The notes under the pieces: generated by a model
Databases searched by the model: none
What the model was told of the DNA's origin: nothing
The model's input: the letters and a program-made list of their open reading frames with translations, nothing else
Part shown: piece by piece, positions 32,801 through 40,153 of the stretch
Layout: each line of letters starts with the position of its first letter
Numbering within the stretch: position 1 is the first letter of the stretch
Translations under genes and position numbers: made by a program
Assembly: GCA_025451455.1 (NCBI GenBank)
Contig: JANWKI010000070.1
Location: forward strand, 1 to 43,065
Source: Ignavibacteria bacterium
Lineage (GTDB): Bacteria; Bacteroidota; Ignavibacteria; Tepidaquicellales; OLB5
Direction: 5' to 3'
Length of the DNA: 43,065 nt

Positions 32801-34261
32801 TTATTTCCTGTTTTCAAGTTCTGTTAATTTTTCCAGCAGCCATTCTTTCCCCGAGATCTCTTTGATATTGCCGATCTTATTTTTCAAAACATGTATTTCC
32901 GCGTTATCCCGGCTTTCTTTTACCAAAACCAGTTTCTGCAAATACTTAAAAAAGTTATGAAGGTGCCTCCGTACAACTTCAGAAACGGATGGATTATTAA
33001 CAATAAAGTGTTTCGAAGAATCAATAATGTTCAGCAGGGCTTCTGTTTCACCAAGCTCATAATATGATTTTGCGGAAATTACCCTTGTCTGGAGCTTATC
33101 CCTGATATCAATAAATTCTACTTTATTTAAATTTTCTATGACTTTCCGGTATTCTTTAGTATGAAAATACAGGAAAGCGTAAGCCATGCATCTCATCGAT
33201 TCCCGGATCTCAGGCAGCAGTTTAGGGGTATATTCCTTAATAAAATTCAGCGCCCATTCAGTTTCATTAATATCTATTGCAGAATTAAGAATTTGCAGAT
33301 AGGTAACTTTTGATAAGAGCTCACCGGGAAAAAATGTGATACCTTCGCTTAACCTGAATTGATTTAATTCAAAGACTATTTTTTTGTACTTATTCTCATT
33401 CAGCTCCATATTGTAGAGACAGTAATTAATTAACCAATGCATCATATTACCCTGCTCACCCTTGGCAAGTTTTTTATAATGCGCCTCGTATAATTCCCTG
33501 AACTTATCGAGATGAATGGCTTTGTGCGGCTCCAGAAGCATCATAAGCGAATGATAGTAGATCTCTATCAGGTATGCATATTCGAAATTATTCCTGTTTG
33601 CGTAATTAACAATATTTTCAAGCTTTAGGTTTTTTGCGAATTCAAACGGTATGTTTACATCATATCTGAAATTATGATATTCTTCCAGTATCTTAAGGTC
33701 TCTTAATCCACCGACAGTATTTCTTAAAAATAACATTATCTGGTATTCACAGGATTTTAGTCTTGAATCACCCGTAAGCTGAAGCTTATCGATCAGGAAG
33801 CAGTAGTCATTCTTATAATTTTCCAATCGTACTTTTTTCTCGAAATATTCGTAATCAATTCCGCCCGCTTCAAGCAGTTTGTCCATTTCACCCATAGTCT
33901 GCGAGTAATTGTTCACTAGTTTCCTGCTGCTGTATTCCGAAAGAGTGAGTTCCATTGCAGTAAACCTGTTTTTTCTGAGTGCCGTCTGCTTCAAAAATTC
34001 CTTTGCCATTATTTCCATTGCAGAGGTGAGATTCCACGCAACCTGTTTATTGAATTTTCTGCCGGGGTATAGCTTTTTATGAATAGCCTCGTAGGAATAA
34101 TTCCCTGTCTTAAAATCGGGGAACGACTTCTGCAGAAGTTTATAGAGCGGCATGCAGCTCTTTCCGCTGTTGTGATAAGGAGAAGCAACGAACTTTCCGA
34201 AAAGCTTCATTTCTTCTATAGAAAAAGTTTTTAGAATATTTATAAGCCTTATGTCTTTCAT
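32801..34261 (-). CDS. Tandem paralogue 2, uncharacterised helical-repeat protein
   Basis: The 486-residue protein starts MKDIRLINILKTFSIEEMKL followed by FGKFVASPYHN, nearly identical to paralogue 1, and ends with GKEWLLEKLTELENRK. Helical repeats fill the middle; a TPR-like pair is evident at AYAFLYFHTKEYRKVIENLNK and the following segment. The pair 1/2 is much more alike than either to 3, so it is a recent duplication. A nearly identical 60-bp leader precedes this gene (34262-34322) and paralogue 1 (35795-35855), showing that the upstream region was duplicated too. No known function. Confidence 0.85.
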   Translation of the reverse strand: MKDIRLINILKTFSIEEMKLFGKFVASPYHNSGKSCMPLYKLLQKSFPDFKTGNYSYEAIHKKLYPGRKFNKQVAWNLTSAMEIMAKEFLKQTALRKNRFTAMELTLSEYSSRKLVNNYSQTMGEMDKLLEAGGIDYEYFEKKVRLENYKNDYCFLIDKLQLTGDSRLKSCEYQIMLFLRNTVGGLRDLKILEEYHNFRYDVNIPFEFAKNLKLENIVNYANRNNFEYAYLIEIYYHSLMMLLEPHKAIHLDKFRELYEAHYKKLAKGEQGNMMHWLINYCLYNMELNENKYKKIVFELNQFRLSEGITFFPGELLSKVTYLQILNSAIDINETEWALNFIKEYTPKLLPEIRESMRCMAYAFLYFHTKEYRKVIENLNKVEFIDIRDKLQTRVISAKSYYELGETEALLNIIDSSKHFIVNNPSVSEVVRRHLHNFFKYLQKLVLVKESRDNAEIHVLKNKIGNIKEISGKEWLLEKLTELENRK

Positions 34262-34333
34262 TTTCGGGGTTAAGCTTTTGATGCAATTCCTAAAGATTCT
34301 GAGCCAAAATCAACAAGTATTAACAGCAAAGGC
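34262..34333 (-). promoter_or_regulatory. Duplicated leader of paralogue 2
   Basis: Bases 34262-34322 share the run TTCGGGGTTAAG-(C/T)TTTT-(G/A)ATGCAATT and AGCCAAAATCAACAA with 35795-35855 in front of paralogue 1. The conserved copy upstream of an internal operon gene may carry a promoter. Confidence 0.5.
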
Positions 34334-35794
34334 TTATTTACTGATTTCAAGTTCGCTTAATTTTTTCAGCAGCCATTCTTTGTTCGCTATCTCTTTATTT
34401 TTTTCTATATCATTTCTCAAGATATTTATTTCAACAGTATCGCCGCTTTCTTTTAAGAAAACCAACTTCGTTAAATATTTGAAAAAGTTGTGGATATGTA
34501 TCCGCTCTATATCCGATACGGACGGGTTATTAATGATGAAATGTTTTGAGGAGTCAATGTAATGCAGCAATGTTTCTGTTTCATTTAGTTCGTAGTATGA
34601 TTTTGCAGAGAGCGCTCTTGTGTGGATTTTATCCCTGATATCAACAAATTCAACTTTATTCACGTTCTCCAGTACTTTCCTGTATTCTTTAGTATGAAAA
34701 CAGAGGAAAGCATTAGCCATGTATTTCATGGATTCCCTGATATCCGGAAGGAGTTTTGGAGCATACTCTTTAATATAATTTTCGGCCCACTCGGTTTCAT
34801 TGACCGCTAAGGCAGAATTAAGAATTTGAAGGTAGTTAGTCTTGGATAACTGTTTATCCGGATAAAATGCCAGACCCTCTTTCAACTTGAATTCATTTAA
34901 TTCAAAAATTATTCTTTTGAATTTGTCATTTCCCAAATCCGGATTATACATGCAGTAATTAACCATGTCGTGAATCATGCTTGTCTGTTCAATTTTGTTA
35001 AATTTTTTAAAATGTTTCTCAAACAGTTCTCTGTATTTATCAAGATGCCAGGTTTCGTCCGGTTCAAGGAGCATCATGAGTGAATGATAATAGATCTCGA
35101 TGTGGAAGGCAAATTCAAATCCTTCCCGGTTGACATAATCGACAATTCTCTTCAGGTCAAGGTTTTTCACAATTGAAAGCGGTACGTTTATATCAACTTT
35201 ATAATTATAATATTCCTGCAGGATCTGCATATCTTTTAAAGCTCCGACAATTATTCTCAGAAAATATATTGCCGCCCATTCGGCAGTTTTAATTGTTGAA
35301 TCTCCAATAAGCTGAACCTTATCAACTGAAAAGTAATAGGTCTGTTTAAAAATCTTAAATTTGTATTGTTTACTGAAATATTCAAAATCAATACTGCTTT
35401 TATCAAGCAGGTTTTCCATTTCACGTAAGGTATTTGAGTAATTATTTAATAATTTTCTGCTGCCGAATTCCGTGAGCGCAAGATCCATTTGAACGAAATC
35501 ATTTTTCTTAAGTGCTTCCAGTTTTAAAAATTCTTTTGCCATTTTTTCCATTGCAGAAGTAAGGTTCCACGTTACCTGTTTATTGAATTTCCTGCCCGGG
35601 TAAAGTTTTTTATGAATTGTTTCATATGTAAAACCACCGGTCTCAAAAGCAGGGTGAGATTTGCTGAGCAGTTTAAAAAGCGGCATGCAGTTTTTTCCGC
35701 TGTTGTGATACGGAGAAGCAGCGAACTTTCCGAAAAGCTTCATTTCTTCTTTAGAAAAAGTCTTTAAAATATTTATCAGCCTTATGTCTTTCAT
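34334..35794 (-). CDS. Tandem paralogue 1, uncharacterised helical-repeat protein
   Basis: The 486-residue protein starts MKDIRLINILKTFSKEEMKL followed by FGKFAASPYHN and ends with NKEWLLKKLSELEISK. It is the first of three co-oriented paralogues and most like paralogue 2. The middle is helical: a clear TPR-like unit is at ANAFLCFHTKEYRKVLENVNK, and YYELNETETLLHYIDSSKHF follows. No signal, membrane segment or catalytic motif is visible. It resembles uncharacterised proteins common in Bacteroidota, as I recall them, but I do not know a function. Upstream lies a 428-bp region with repeats and then the small putative DNA-binding gene, on the opposite strand. Confidence 0.85.
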   Translation of the reverse strand: MKDIRLINILKTFSKEEMKLFGKFAASPYHNSGKNCMPLFKLLSKSHPAFETGGFTYETIHKKLYPGRKFNKQVTWNLTSAMEKMAKEFLKLEALKKNDFVQMDLALTEFGSRKLLNNYSNTLREMENLLDKSSIDFEYFSKQYKFKIFKQTYYFSVDKVQLIGDSTIKTAEWAAIYFLRIIVGALKDMQILQEYYNYKVDINVPLSIVKNLDLKRIVDYVNREGFEFAFHIEIYYHSLMMLLEPDETWHLDKYRELFEKHFKKFNKIEQTSMIHDMVNYCMYNPDLGNDKFKRIIFELNEFKLKEGLAFYPDKQLSKTNYLQILNSALAVNETEWAENYIKEYAPKLLPDIRESMKYMANAFLCFHTKEYRKVLENVNKVEFVDIRDKIHTRALSAKSYYELNETETLLHYIDSSKHFIINNPSVSDIERIHIHNFFKYLTKLVFLKESGDTVEINILRNDIEKNKEIANKEWLLKKLSELEISK

Positions 35795-35912
35795 TTTCGG
35801 GGTTAAGTTTTTAATGCAATTTTATAAGATTCTAAGCCAAAATCAACAATATTAATGAGGCTCAGCCGTGCAGTAGGTGTTAATTTCTTTGAAAAATATC
35901 TTTGCTAAGGGC

Positions 35913-35943
35913 GTGCACGAGAAGTATGTTTGTTACCGTGCAC
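35913..35943. repeat. 31-bp GTGCAC-flanked element, copy 1
   Basis: GTGCACGAGAAG, TATGTTTG, TTAC, CGTGCAC: two GTGCAC half-sites flank the TAnnTTTG-type box TATGTTTG (35925-35932). The same element at 36146-36176 differs in five positions only. Confidence 0.65.
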
Positions 35944-36077
35944 AGAGCAAAGGGCATAATTCAAAAATTATACAGGCAGACCGAAATGACGAAACCAAAA
36001 ACAAAATTAATGAAAGAATTTTTCATGAAAACACTTTCATTTTTAGATATGGTTTTATTTCAAAATTGCGATATTTT

Positions 36078-36111
36078 AGGCATTTATCAAGTTAAAAACA
36101 GGGAAATGCCT
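36078..36111. repeat. AGGCATTT/AAATGCCT inverted repeat
   Basis: Eight-base perfect arms (36078-36085, 36104-36111) with an 18-nt loop, between the two 31-bp elements. Confidence 0.5.
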
Positions 36112-36145
36112 TTCATTTTAAGCTCAAAAATTCTTTGCGTACGGT

Positions 36146-36176
36146 GTGCACGTGCACTATGTTTGTAACCGTGCAC
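36146..36176. repeat. 31-bp GTGCAC-flanked element, copy 2
   Basis: GTGCAC twice (36146-36157), TATGTTTG (36158-36165), TAACC, then GTGCAC (36171-36176). The TATGTTTG is 57 bp upstream of the small gene's ATG at 36223, so it may be its promoter with GTGCAC operators around it. Confidence 0.65.
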
Positions 36177-36222
36177 GAGTTATAGGCTTCATCACTGAAA
36201 AATCATAAACCGGGTTAACATA

Positions 36223-36414
36223 ATGAAATCAAAAGTAAAAAAGATGACAAACAAGAAAACAATCAAGAGAACAAGAGGGTACAGGCTGAAACCGGAAACA
36301 CATCAGCTTATAGTAAAAATACAGAAATTGCTTAAGTCCGATCAGGATATGGCAATTGCCGGAGCATGCAGTATGTACTTTGCAGAATTACAGAAGAACG
36401 GTTCTGCTAAGTAA
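36223..36414 (+). CDS. Small basic protein, possible ribbon-helix-helix regulator
   Basis: The 63-residue, strongly basic protein reads KKTIKRTRGYRLKPETHQLI then VKIQKLLKSDQDMAIAGACSMYFAELQK. A beta strand (RGYRLKPET), a helix (HQLIVKIQKLL) and a second helix (DMAIAGACSMYFAELQ) fit the ribbon-helix-helix DNA-binding fold by length and pattern; I cannot prove it. Two starts are possible (ATG 36223 and the Met at residue 8). It is the first gene in front of the adhesin array, 37 bp before the first adhesin's ATG, and lies behind two palindromic elements. It may control the array or the divergent paralogue genes; this is inference. Confidence 0.65.
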   Translation: MKSKVKKMTNKKTIKRTRGYRLKPETHQLIVKIQKLLKSDQDMAIAGACSMYFAELQKNGSAK

Positions 36415-36451
36415 TCAAAATATGTTTAAAAAAATATATATCAATATTAAC

Positions 36452-37909
36452 ATGAGAACAAAAACATTTTTCATCTTGATCTGCAGCCTGATAATCTGCA
36501 ATTCGCTATTTGCTCAGAACATCACCAACACACTTGGCACAAGCGGGATATTTAAGATCAAAGACGGCTCAACTGATTACCTTACATTAAGTCAGTCAAC
36601 AGGTCAGATAAATATTCTCAAGACACTGCAGCTGGTTAATACAACAAGCTCAACAACAGGCGTGCTTTATAAAGGCGCAGATAGATTCCTTCATAATTAC
36701 GGGTCAGACAATACATTTTTGGGTATTTTCTCAGGTAATTTTACTATGACCGGCGGCGGTAATACGGTTATGGGTGTCAGCGCATTCTCATTTAACACTT
36801 CAGGCAGCTTAAATACAGCTATCGGGCGAAGCTCTTTAAACTCCAACTCTACCGGCTTTTATAACACAGCCCTGGGTTCGTATTCTTTATATTTTAACCA
36901 AACTGGATGGAATAATACGGCTGTTGGTATGAATTCTTTGTATTACAACAATGGCAGCTCTAACACAGCTGTTGGTTCGAATTCGCTATATACTAACAAT
37001 ACCGGTACCGAAAATACAGCTTTAGGAATGCAGTCTTTGCTTTGGAATGATTGGGGCAGTTATAATACTGCTTTGGGTTTTAAAGCACTATATTGGAACA
37101 ACGGTAACTATAACACAGCAGTAGGAAGAAATTCTCTATTTTCCAACTCCTCAGGAACCGAAAACACTGCTGTTGGATATCATTCTTTATACTCTAATAC
37201 CATAAACTCAGGCAACACAGCAGTTGGATATAATTCTCTGTATACCAATACCGGCTGGCAGAATACAGCAGTAGGACATCACTCTTTAAATTCAAACACC
37301 ACAGGAAATTATAACACTGCCGTGGGATATAACGCCGGCTCAACCGTTACTACCGGGCTCAACTTAACATTAATCGGCATTGATGCCAATCCGACAAGCG
37401 GCACAGCAAATGACCAGGTTACTCTTGGCAACGGATTTGTTTCATCGCTCCGCTGTAATGTGCAGACAATCACATCGCTATCTGATATGCGCGATAAGAA
37501 AAATATTAAAGAGCTTACACTCGGGCTTGATTTCATAACCAAGCTGAAACCCCGCCAGTTCAACTGGGATAAACGCGAGTGGTATGATAATAATGTTTCA
37601 GATGGCAGAAAAATGAAAGAAGCACCAACTGCCGGATTCATAGCGCAGGAGCTCGATGATGCACAAACAACACAAAACGCAGAGTGGCTTAATCTTGTAT
37701 TAAAAGATAACCCCGAAAAATGGGAAGCAACACCCGGAAATTTACTGCCTATCATGGTAAAGGCAATACAGGAACTGAAAACCGAGAACGATGAACTGAA
37801 GGGTAAACTTGCAAAGTTTGAAGAAATGCAGAGTCTGATGGCAGTTGAGATCGAGAAAATTAAATCAAACAACAGCGAAGTAAAAGAAATTAAATTAGGC
37901 GAAAAGTAA
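36452..37909 (+). CDS. Secreted beta-roll repeat protein 1 with peptidase S74 domain
   Basis: From ATG 36452 the 485-residue protein has a signal peptide (MRTKTFFILICSLIICNSLF, cleavage after AQ). A short N-terminal domain (NTLGTSGIFKIKDGS...) leads to about 13 repeats of 17 residues with consensus NTAvGxxSLyxNTTGxx, a left-handed beta-roll like YadA heads. A peptidase S74 domain follows with the catalytic pair of S-D-x-R-x-K (Ser344, Lys349) and then PRQFNWDKREWY and GFIAQELDDAQ; a Lys/Glu coiled coil closes it. S74 domains are trimerising intramolecular chaperones that can self-cleave before the Ser. It is likely a trimeric surface fibre or adhesin. A more upstream start (36356) would lie inside the small gene and precede the signal, so I reject it. 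Confidence 0.88.
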   Translation: MRTKTFFILICSLIICNSLFAQNITNTLGTSGIFKIKDGSTDYLTLSQSTGQINILKTLQLVNTTSSTTGVLYKGADRFLHNYGSDNTFLGIFSGNFTMTGGGNTVMGVSAFSFNTSGSLNTAIGRSSLNSNSTGFYNTALGSYSLYFNQTGWNNTAVGMNSLYYNNGSSNTAVGSNSLYTNNTGTENTALGMQSLLWNDWGSYNTALGFKALYWNNGNYNTAVGRNSLFSNSSGTENTAVGYHSLYSNTINSGNTAVGYNSLYTNTGWQNTAVGHHSLNSNTTGNYNTAVGYNAGSTVTTGLNLTLIGIDANPTSGTANDQVTLGNGFVSSLRCNVQTITSLSDMRDKKNIKELTLGLDFITKLKPRQFNWDKREWYDNNVSDGRKMKEAPTAGFIAQELDDAQTTQNAEWLNLVLKDNPEKWEATPGNLLPIMVKAIQELKTENDELKGKLAKFEEMQSLMAVEIEKIKSNNSEVKEIKLGEK

Positions 37910-37910
37910 A

Positions 37911-40121
37911 ATGAAAACAAAATTAATTATTCTTTCAATATTCAATCTTCTAATCTGTAATCTTTTAATCGCTCAGAGTATAAATTTAACACTGGGCTCC
38001 AGCGGAGTATTTACGCTGAAAGATGCTTCAACCAATTATTTTACACTAAGCCAGTCAACAGGGCAGGTGAATATACTTAATACACTCCGCCTGGAAAATA
38101 CAACAAGCTCAACAGCAGGAGTGATATATTTTGGAGCGGACAGGTTCATACACAACTACGGAACCGGCAGCACTTTCGTTGGAAGAAATTCCGGAAATTT
38201 TTCCGTGGGCGGAGCCTTTAACACGGGTTTGGGTGCAGGTTCTTTATCGTTTATTACCACCGGCATAAGTAATACCGCACTGGGTAACAGCGCAATGTTC
38301 TTTAACACATTAGGTAATTTCAACACGGCAGTTGGCAGCAGCTCTATGGTTAACAACATAAACGGATTTAATAACTCGGCTTTGGGGTACCAATCCCTAT
38401 ATAATAATACCACCGGAGCCAATAACACTGCTTTGGGGTACCAGTCTCTGTTATCCAACGATGCAGGTGTTTTCAACACAGCCATAGGGTCTTCTGCTTT
38501 GCTGACCAATTCTCTCGGTAATACTAACTTAGCTGTAGGATATCAGTCTTTAATGCTTAACACCACCGGCTCTCAAAACATTGCCGTTGGTCCTTATTCT
38601 TTAGTATCCAACACAACCGGCAGTACTAACACAGCAGTTGGATTATTATCTTTAGGATCCAACACTACCGGCAGCAATAACACAGCCATAGGGTATCAAT
38701 CACTGAATTTCAACACTACCGGCACTCAAAACACAGCCCTGGGGCATTCATCCTTATATCATAACACCACAGGCAATAGTAACACAGCGTTTGGACATGC
38801 ATCATTATATTTCAACACTACCGGTACTCAAAATACCGCAGTTGGATTTTCTTCATTACAAACTAATATTACAGGGATTCAAAACACTGCCCTGGGATTT
38901 GAATCTTTGTTCAGCAATACCGGTAACTCCAACACCGGTGTCGGATTTCAGACATTACGCTCCAACACAACAGGTATTCAAAACACAGCAGTGGGGCCCT
39001 CCTCTTTATTTGGCAACACTACCGGCAGTCAAAACTCTGGCCTGGGATATCAATCTTTATATACCAACACCACCGGCTTTAGGAACACAGCTTTGGGATA
39101 CATGGCGCTATATTCCAACACTACCGGCTTTGAAAACGTTGCTGTAGGATATCAATCTTTATATACCAACACCACCGGTACCAATAACACAGCCATGGGG
39201 GACAATTCCTTATTTCAGAACAGCATCGGACTTCGAAACGTTGCCTTGGGAAATAGTTCTTTATCTGCCAACACTAGCGGAAACGACAACACAGCCCTTG
39301 GGTTCAGATCATTACTGGGCAACACCACGGGCAACGAAAACACTAGTATCGGGAGTTGGTCTTTAATAAGCAATAACACCGGAAATTATAACACAGCATT
39401 AGGATATAATGCATTATACTTCAATACTGCGGGTTTTAATAATACAGCAGTCGGGCATCACTCACTAAATTCAAACACCACAGGCAATTATAACACGGCT
39501 TTGGGATATAATGCAGGCTCAACTATTACAACCGGGCAAAACCTGACTTTAATTGGTATTGATGCAAATCCATCAAGCCCTACTGTAAATGACCAGATAA
39601 CTCTTGGCAACGGATTTGTAACATCACTTCGCTGCAATGTGCAGACAATCACATCGCTATCAGATAAGCGCGATAAGAAAAACATCAAAGAGCTTTCACT
39701 CGGACTTAATTTCATAACCAAACTCAAACCCCGACAGTTCAACTGGGATAAACGCGAATGGTATGAGAATAATAAATCAGATGGAAGCAAAATGAAAGAA
39801 GCGCCTACTGCCGGATTCATAGCACAGGAGCTTGATGAAGCCCAGACACTCGAAAACGCAGACTGGCTGAATCTTGTATTAAAAGATAACCCCGAAAAAT
39901 GGGAAGCAACATATGGAAATCTATTACCGGTAGTTGTTAAAGCAATACAGGATCTGAAATCAGAAAAAGATAACGAGATAGCTGAGTTGAATTCAAAATG
40001 CGAAGAACTTAAGAAAGAAAATGAAGAACTGAAAACAGTTAACGAAAAAGTTGCAAAATTGGAGCAAATGGTAAATGAACTGACATCACATAAGAACGTA
40101 TCATTAACTGAAAACAAATAA
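37911..40121 (+). CDS. Secreted beta-roll repeat protein 2 with peptidase S74 domain
   Basis: The 736-residue paralogue starts one base after the first one's stop (37909), so the genes are co-transcribed. The signal peptide is MKTKLIILSIFNLLICNLLI with cleavage after AQ, the N-terminal domain SINLTLGSSGVFTLKDAS. About 27 repeats of 17 residues follow (NTALGYQSLYxNTTGxx). The S74 domain is nearly identical to that of protein 1: Ser584, Lys589 in SDKRDKK, then PRQFNWDKREWY. The coiled-coil tail differs (EKVAKLEQMVNELTSHKNVSL). Two units are an exact 32-bp copy (39045-39076 and 39147-39178) exactly 102 bp apart, so a recent two-unit duplication is likely. Confidence 0.88.
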   Translation: MKTKLIILSIFNLLICNLLIAQSINLTLGSSGVFTLKDASTNYFTLSQSTGQVNILNTLRLENTTSSTAGVIYFGADRFIHNYGTGSTFVGRNSGNFSVGGAFNTGLGAGSLSFITTGISNTALGNSAMFFNTLGNFNTAVGSSSMVNNINGFNNSALGYQSLYNNTTGANNTALGYQSLLSNDAGVFNTAIGSSALLTNSLGNTNLAVGYQSLMLNTTGSQNIAVGPYSLVSNTTGSTNTAVGLLSLGSNTTGSNNTAIGYQSLNFNTTGTQNTALGHSSLYHNTTGNSNTAFGHASLYFNTTGTQNTAVGFSSLQTNITGIQNTALGFESLFSNTGNSNTGVGFQTLRSNTTGIQNTAVGPSSLFGNTTGSQNSGLGYQSLYTNTTGFRNTALGYMALYSNTTGFENVAVGYQSLYTNTTGTNNTAMGDNSLFQNSIGLRNVALGNSSLSANTSGNDNTALGFRSLLGNTTGNENTSIGSWSLISNNTGNYNTALGYNALYFNTAGFNNTAVGHHSLNSNTTGNYNTALGYNAGSTITTGQNLTLIGIDANPSSPTVNDQITLGNGFVTSLRCNVQTITSLSDKRDKKNIKELSLGLNFITKLKPRQFNWDKREWYENNKSDGSKMKEAPTAGFIAQELDEAQTLENADWLNLVLKDNPEKWEATYGNLLPVVVKAIQDLKSEKDNEIAELNSKCEELKKENEELKTVNEKVAKLEQMVNELTSHKNVSLTENK
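39045..39178 (+). repeat. Exact 32-bp duplication 102 bp apart in protein 2
   Basis: GGATATCAATCTTTATATAC plus CAACACCACCGG occurs at 39045-39076 and 39147-39178. The offset is 2 x 51 bp, equal to two 17-residue units. Neighbouring units vary at synonymous sites, so this copy is recent. Confidence 0.75.
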
Positions 40122-40153
40122 TTCAAAATTTTTTAAATAATAATACAGTAATT

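Larger units (their letters stand above)
35795..36222. other. Divergent intergenic region with palindromic elements
   Basis: The 428-bp spacer between paralogue 1 (minus) and the small gene (plus) holds the paralogue-1 leader (35795-35855), a TATCTTTG box (35897-35904), two copies of a 31-bp palindromic element (35913-35943, 36146-36176), the dyad ATAATT...AATTAT (about 35958-35973), and an AGGCATTT...AAATGCCT hairpin (36078-36111). It is likely a double promoter/operator region. No further gene is convincing. Confidence 0.55.

Noticed and set aside
35877-36168. Two overlapping open frames in the divergent spacer
   Set aside because: They run through the two 31-bp elements, have no recognisable domain and no start signal.
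36356-36451. Upstream TTG start for adhesin-like protein 1
   Set aside because: It lies inside the small gene and would precede a perfect signal peptide starting at 36452.
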